In this document: positions 58,661 through 64,000 of the stretch, piece after piece
Position numbering within the stretch: the stretch's first letter is position 1
Layout of the letters: each line of letters starts with the position of its first letter
Source of the DNA: Anisakis pegreffii
Lineage: Eukaryota > Nematoda > Chromadorea > Rhabditida > Anisakidae
Assembly: GCA_035041965.1 (NCBI GenBank)
Contig: JAPYMA010003040.1
Coordinates: 62,001 to 126,000 of the forward strand
Direction of reading: 5' to 3'
Length of the DNA: 64,000 nt
The notes under the pieces: model-generated
Database searches by the model: none
The model's input: the letters and a program-made list of their open reading frames with translations, nothing else
What the model was told of the DNA's origin: nothing
Made by a program: the position numbers and the translations under genes

Positions 58661-61600
58661 TGCTTCATTTGGTTCGTTGCTTGATCAGTCTGGCGACTTT
58701 GTGAGCAAAAAATTCTGATAGAGAAGTTTACAAGAAGTCTTAACGATGACGTATACCATTTCACCATTCAACAAACAAAACGCGACGTGTGAATGATGAT
58801 TCTCACAGTGATTGGTTGATCACCTTCAAGCCAAAAACTGAATGACTTGCATATCATAACTTATTATCATTTATTATCCTTAAGCAAACATAATTAAGTG
58901 GTGTCTCTCTTAGCACAAATCTCAGCAAGAGTTCCATCTTTAACCATTGGAATATCATTGAAATACTCTCAGCAATTTATCTCAACAAATCATCAACTGA
59001 ACTCAAATATCTTGTAGTTATTCCTGAGGAAATCTACAGCCCATTATTATCACTTGGTGATTCATGAGTTTGCAGCCAATTGAGATCACTACTCTTGAGG
59101 TCTCTAATTTGATTTTTTTCGATGGAAACGATTCGAACATGTGCATTGCTAGTAGAGGGAACAATCAAACATGCATAACGTAACAAATACGTTTGTTTAT
59201 ATAATACATAAATAATAACCATTAAACGAAAACAACAGAAGGAGAATAATATATGGTGATCAAGAGGACGGTGCTGAGATGCCAACAGATCGCGCTCAGA
59301 TTTGAGAGCCTTAATAACACTGCAGCCGAAAGCCATCTGCGATGTCCCATTTTTGAATATCGGCAACTGTTCATTCGGAATTGGTGACAGATGCAATAAA
59401 TGCGAGATTTTTGGATTATTTTTTGAATTGAACCTTCGATTCATTCCCTGCAAACAAAGCGATTGTTACAGCATAACGCAGCCTTCGAATTCTTTGTGAG
59501 ATTATTAGTCTACAGCAGGTCATTGGACCTATGCGAAGTGCCGTCAATAAGTGAAATATTGTTCACACTTATTTTCTAACACTGGATTTTTTCCATGAAT
59601 TTGTGATGCTTTGGTTATCTAAAATCAACTTTTGTCCTTTGTGAAACCATGCAGTTGTTGTCTGAAAGAGATGAGTTTTGTAAAAACTTGGTTTAGAGTA
59701 TATGAGTCCAAATTGCCGATCAGCTCTGACAACATTGATGATACTCTGCTTTTTATAGAATCACCTTTCTAGGTACCAGTTTGCAAAACTTATATGCAGT
59801 GTTCAAATTGAAAATAATCGAATTTTTCGTCCATCCATTCTTGAAACGCTCACTGCCGAGGATATTTTAAGTTAGTGCGTTCAATTTAAGATATCACTCA
59901 TACGCAAATGTTCTATTGACAACGCTGATGAAATAACAATGAGTAGGTTCATTTGTAAGAATTGGTAGAATTTGATTTAACAATTAGTCTAACAAAACTT
60001 CAAATATGTCAAATCAAATCAAATACACGGAACGAATAACTTAATTGCTGCTCTGTTGTTCCGTATTTGTTTAAAATTCGGTAATTTTCTGCGAACAACT
60101 GCTGACAGATGCAGTAACAGACATAAATATGCACGTAACGAATAATCACATTCAGAGATACACAAAAATAATCAAAAAAGATATCCTTTATCCATATGTA
60201 CATTTGAATTAAATGCTGAATGTGGAACAGTCTTCAAAAGCCATGTGTTTCAGCAATTCTCATTTCAATATGCTACGCACATTTGGTTTCTACCATCAAT
60301 TTTTTCATATTTCAAAATCCATAATACCACATCACCACATTTCCACCACACAAACACAAGTGCACATACAAAATGCATATTTTACTGAATGCAAACATAT
60401 GATCATCGATGTCGACTCTCATGTTGATTTGCTTAAATATTTCTCACATAAAATAATCACTTCCACGTTGACCAAGCAGATACCGAGCAAAAACATTTCA
60501 TCGTCTGTTGCACATATGTCGTGGAACACTCAGAAAACCGTTACTTCTCCCGCGTTTCCTGATTCCACTCTTTACGATTCTGACTTCATCCACTTTTTGT
60601 CACGTAGAAGACCACTGCTTCCATTTCAAACTTCAACCAAATCTATTGAACAGGATGATGTTCACAAATGAACGCAAGAGAATACTGTCAAATGCACAAA
60701 CATCGATGAAAAGTTTTCATGAAAAATTAATCGCAATCACTACCCATCATTTCTTTCTTATTTGAAGCTTGAGATGGACAAATCATGTTCGACCCGCATT
60801 TGACATATCGTAAAGTCGTGCCGTATCGTAGAGTCGTATTAGATAAGACATGATTGAAGATGTATGAAAGCTGTTGCGGAAGGAGCTGTTCGCAAGAACG
60901 ACCCTTACTTTTCACAATCTGCTTTAGCCTAATTTAATTAAGTAAATTCACAAAAACTGAGCATGATAGTCTTGTACTAACTATCCTTGCAAATCAATGG
61001 ATGGAATGGACAAAATTTTTATGGGTTTAGAGCAATTCAATTGTGGTTTCAATTCAATGATTATTGCAAAAAGCAATTCAGTGATTATTCACGCAAATGA
61101 GGAAAGTGCGTTGCTCCTCCATTTAGAACATCCATCCACTTGTCGTGGTCAGTCGATTGAAAATTTCCACAACCTGTGTGGAATAAAACGACACATTGTG
61201 GAATTGGCGAAGTAAATGGAAGTCTCTAAGGGGAATGCTACATTCTAGTAGATCAATACTGACAGCATCATTCTCACTACACGATCGCCATTGTTCAATT
61301 ATGCAATGCTCATGCATTCTCGATGTCCATTTCCATTCGCTCTTTTGTTTCATTAACCATGAATGATTTTATATGATTAACGAAGCGAATGATACGATGA
61401 ATGAGAAGTCTACATAAGTATAGACTTAACGTGAACAAATGCTCATAGGAGATGGTCATGTTGATTTTCAAATGTTTCTTAAGCGAACTTCGAATGATTT
61501 TATCGATAAACGCCGAATGTCCGTTGATGAAAAGCAATCGTTTCAATGCTTTCGAATCATCAATATCAGAATCTTCTTATCGCAATTTCACCATAACTAC

Positions 61601-61712
61601 TTCCCACAGTCCCCTAACGCTTAATCCTACAGGTGTTTCCTTCACGGTCGATGACCATTGATTAAGGCGTGGTTAGTGTTTACGGTAGGCGGAGCGCCGG
61701 GCGCACTAATCG
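58661..61712. other. Short frames, no firm gene
   Basis: On minus, 59444-59034 opens with an ATG three bases after a TTTGCAG. It encodes 136 residues with a hydrophobic stretch in the middle and could be a gene upstream of the microprotein. On plus, 60213-60671 (152 residues) and 60997-61215 (72 residues) are ATG frames with no motif. Frames of this length are expected once or so by chance. An 18-base near-repeat (ATCGTAnAGTCGT) occurs twice at about 60807-60838. Confidence 0.25.
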
Positions 61713-61720
61713 TATAAAAG
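61713..61720 (+). promoter_or_regulatory. TATA box of the second HLH gene
   Basis: TATAAAAG is preceded by a GC-rich block (about 61684-61708, containing GGCGGAGCGCCGGGCGC), which is unusual in this AT-rich region. The first ATG downstream is the proposed start at 61845, consistent with an unspliced leader of about 100 bases. Confidence 0.6.
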
Positions 61721-61844
61721 CATTGCAGCAAAAGGCAGCGATCACTCGGATAACTCAAGCTGTTAACGTTCAAATCGCGTTTATTTGCAAAATCCATCAG
61801 TCACCACCTCACGAGTTTTATTAAGACTCATTTGATCAATTTGA

Positions 61845-62676
61845 ATGTTTGCAAAGATGCGTTCCTCATCAACCCCGTCGTCATCATATAATTCCCCCTC
61901 ATATTCCTCCTCCTCATCTGCATCCGATTCTGATTCATCTTCAAATATCAAACAAGGTCGAATCTTCAAATTAGCCAAAGAAAGACGCGAGCGACGCGCT
62001 ACAATGGCTAAACTTCAGCAGATGGTACCATACGCTAGAGAAGGCGATTCACAACTGCAGTTATTGCAACATATCATGGACTACATTTATTTCTTGCAGG
62101 TATTTCTTTTTTACGATAATTTTGTCAACAACTGAGCTAAGTGGCAGGAAGAAATTGGAGATTTGAAAAATAGCAACTGAAGTTATTGCTGCTAAAGTTA
62201 TTGCACTAATGTAGGCATTGTAATTTTATTGAAGTCTGCGATAAGCAAACTCCCTATGATGAGATATTCTTTAAAACATTTCTCGTTGTACGAAATTTTA
62301 CCATTCATCAGCAAGCGAAGAAATGTGATTGAAAAGTGAATAAACTTATCATCAAATCCGAAATCATCCATGAATCTGCTCCTAATCGAGTGAGCATTTC
62401 TAAGAATTCATATTTCCCTCATTTCGATGTGATTACTTTTACCCTGAGCGTCAAGCATTGATTAGAAATTGCTACTTGCATTTGTTGTTCTATGCTGCCA
62501 ACTGTAATTTGACCCACAAAAAGTTGATGATTTTCTTTTTTTTCCAGCAACAGCTTCAAAAAGAGGATGCTGAGAATATGGTACCAATGGTGAGCGTGTC
62601 TGACCTCAGTCGACTATTCTCGCAATTTTCAACCGATGCATCAAGAAGCGTGCAACATCATGTCTTATCGAATTGA
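61845..62676 (+). CDS. Small helix-loop-helix protein, Id/extramacrochaetae-like, copy 2
   Basis: Exon 1 (61845-62099) encodes 85 residues and exon 2 (62548-62676) 42 more, joined in phase 0 across a 448-base intron (donor GTATTT, acceptor TTTCCAG). Residues 7-33 are a serine-rich tract, followed by a basic stretch KERRERRAT. Helix 1 follows as MAKLQQMVPYA, then a short loop, and helix 2 as LQLLQHIMDYIYFLQ (residues 71-85). The intron follows helix 2 at the same codon as in the gene at 47556-48876. As Id-type proteins do, it probably pairs with bHLH factors in the nucleus. Its tail is unrelated to copy 1 and lacks the KEN motif. An ATG at 61857 is an alternative start. The minus frame over exon 1 is a shadow of the serine repeat. 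Confidence 0.8.
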
Positions 62677-63177
62677 ATTTGCTCCTCTCGACATTGTTTT
62701 TTCTTGGATTGAGCTTTATGAATTTAACTATATTATATTTTGTACAGTTACTATTGTTTCCTCACCATTATTGCTGATGTCTCCATTGTTCGGGTTGATA
62801 GAGCAAAAGCTTCCGATATAAAATTCTTCAAGATGTGATTCAATTGAAAGGAGCACAATTGTAAAACATGCCATTGCATTGAGAATGGTTCCTCGCTTCA
62901 TGAACTAACTCAGATAATATATAAAATGAAAGTTCCGTTGACAAAATCACCTGACGGTGTGAAAAACTCTGGAGCAGAAAATTGATCACTTTGTGCAAAC
63001 GGACTACTTTGATGGAAGTGTTTTCACAATCTTATCGTCCGAGCATATGAATTTTCAGAGATTGAAATTCCAGGATATTTCTAGCTTCGAAAAAACTAGA
63101 TACTGATTTACATTTTGTATTGTGTTTGTTAATTCTGTTTCGTTGATGTGTTCTTTCATATTTTGAGATCGTGCAGA

Positions 63178-63183
63178 AATAAA
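63178..63183 (+). terminator. Possible polyadenylation signal AATAAA
   Basis: This AATAAA lies about 500 bases beyond the stop of the second HLH gene. That is long for a small nematode gene, so the assignment is tentative. Confidence 0.3.
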
Positions 63184-63664
63184 GGTAAAGATGATTTATC
63201 TCTCGCATATTCAATCACCGACGTACACATTTTTGTTAGCATCCATACTCGATTCTCGCAGCGATATTAATGTTTGTCAATTATAAACAGCAATCAACAG
63301 CATTCCATAGGAATTGCCCATATGTATAGAGTGATGAAAAATTAGAATCACGTAAAGAAAAACGTAGTGAATTATTCCTTAGGAATATGAAATCGAACTG
63401 ATGATGGGAGCAAAAAATTTGTTAAAAACCGATTCCAGCAACTCATCAAGCTTCGCAGCTGTCATCAATGTCGCAAAAAAACAATTCATCAAGTGGGCAA
63501 ATTTGTGATGTCCATCAGTTCACGAAGTTTCTAATTATGTAGCAATTCATTATCGTCATCCGCCGACCTGCAGTAACCGAAGTTTTTATGCGTTCATTGA
63601 ACAAATTATCAGCTCAGTTTCAGTCGTCATTGTTCTGAGCAAACGTGAAATGCATTTGTTGAAT

Positions 63665-63696
63665 AACAAGTCACCCTTATATAAGGGTGACTTGTT
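63665..63696. repeat. Perfect 32-bp palindrome
   Basis: Sixteen bases, AACAAGTCACCCTTAT, are followed immediately by their exact reverse complement with no spacer. There is no poly-T tail or gene end beside it, so a terminator role is not supported. Confidence 0.95.
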
Positions 63697-64000
63697 TGAA
63701 TGCTAAGAACCGGAAAAAATTTCAAATTCGAACCACTTCCCGTTGATGTTTTTAAGAAATATTCACCGAAGCAGATATGAATTGAAAATTCAGCTAATTC
63801 AACCCAAATGTCATGCCGATGTTATCGAATTGGTTTCTGTAATCAGTATCACATTTGCAGTCTAGTGTTCTTTGAACTAATATCGATGCGTGAAAATGAA
63901 TGATGTGTCAAAGCGTAATAAGCTTGCTCTGAGCGAATGATATAGTATTGGTGTGAATAGCGCATATGGATATGACAAGATGATTTCGTATTGTTAATTT

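Larger units (their letters stand above)
62677..64000. other. 3' flank of the second HLH gene
   Basis: The region holds a possible polyadenylation signal at 63178-63183 and a perfect palindrome at 63665-63696. No further gene is supported up to the window end. Confidence 0.4.

Noticed and set aside
61781..61978. Minus-strand acidic frame (DEEEEYE)
   Set aside because: It is the complement of the serine-rich tract of the second HLH gene.

Overview
This is eukaryotic nuclear DNA, AT-rich by eye, and most likely from a nematode. The exons I can place are short, they join across acceptors of the TTTCAG type, and the best-recognised genes are a tandem pair of bestrophin channel genes like the expanded bestrophin families of nematodes. 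I see no rRNA, tRNA, CRISPR array or bacterial-style operon.

Four genes are well supported. Two head-to-tail bestrophin genes, at 27942-32951 and 36332-40302 on +, each have 11 exons. Their first eight exons have exactly the same lengths, so they are a tandem duplication. Two small helix-loop-helix (HLH) genes resemble Id/extramacrochaetae proteins: 47556-48876 on - and 61845-62676 on +. Both are interrupted by a phase-0 intron at the same place, directly after helix 2, so they are also paralogues.

Layout. 1-27 kb holds weakly supported multi-exon models of unknown function: 208-507 (-), 2822-5021 (-), 6995-11948 (+), 12200-12668 (-), 17447-17698 (-) and 20369-20778 (-). It also holds a 914-bp fold-back mariner-like element and hAT-like elements. 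27.9-40.3 kb is the bestrophin pair. The spacer between the two genes carries a MITE, a 660-bp minisatellite and a TAA microsatellite. 40.3-47.5 kb has another MITE, a 131-bp palindrome and fragmentary coding-like segments. 47.5-64 kb holds the two HLH genes, an unusually long intronless frame (50605-51297), a divergent pair of possible small cysteine-containing secreted proteins (52512-53369), and several short frames.

Limits. Open frames of 60-150 codons are expected by chance in DNA this AT-rich. I therefore rate unrecognised single-frame candidates low. I trust spliced candidates only as far as their splice sites and codon phases agree. They were found by eye, with freedom to choose sites, so some may be wrong. 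No homology search was possible. The recognised genes act separately: calcium-gated anion channels at the membrane and HLH dimerisation regulators in the nucleus.
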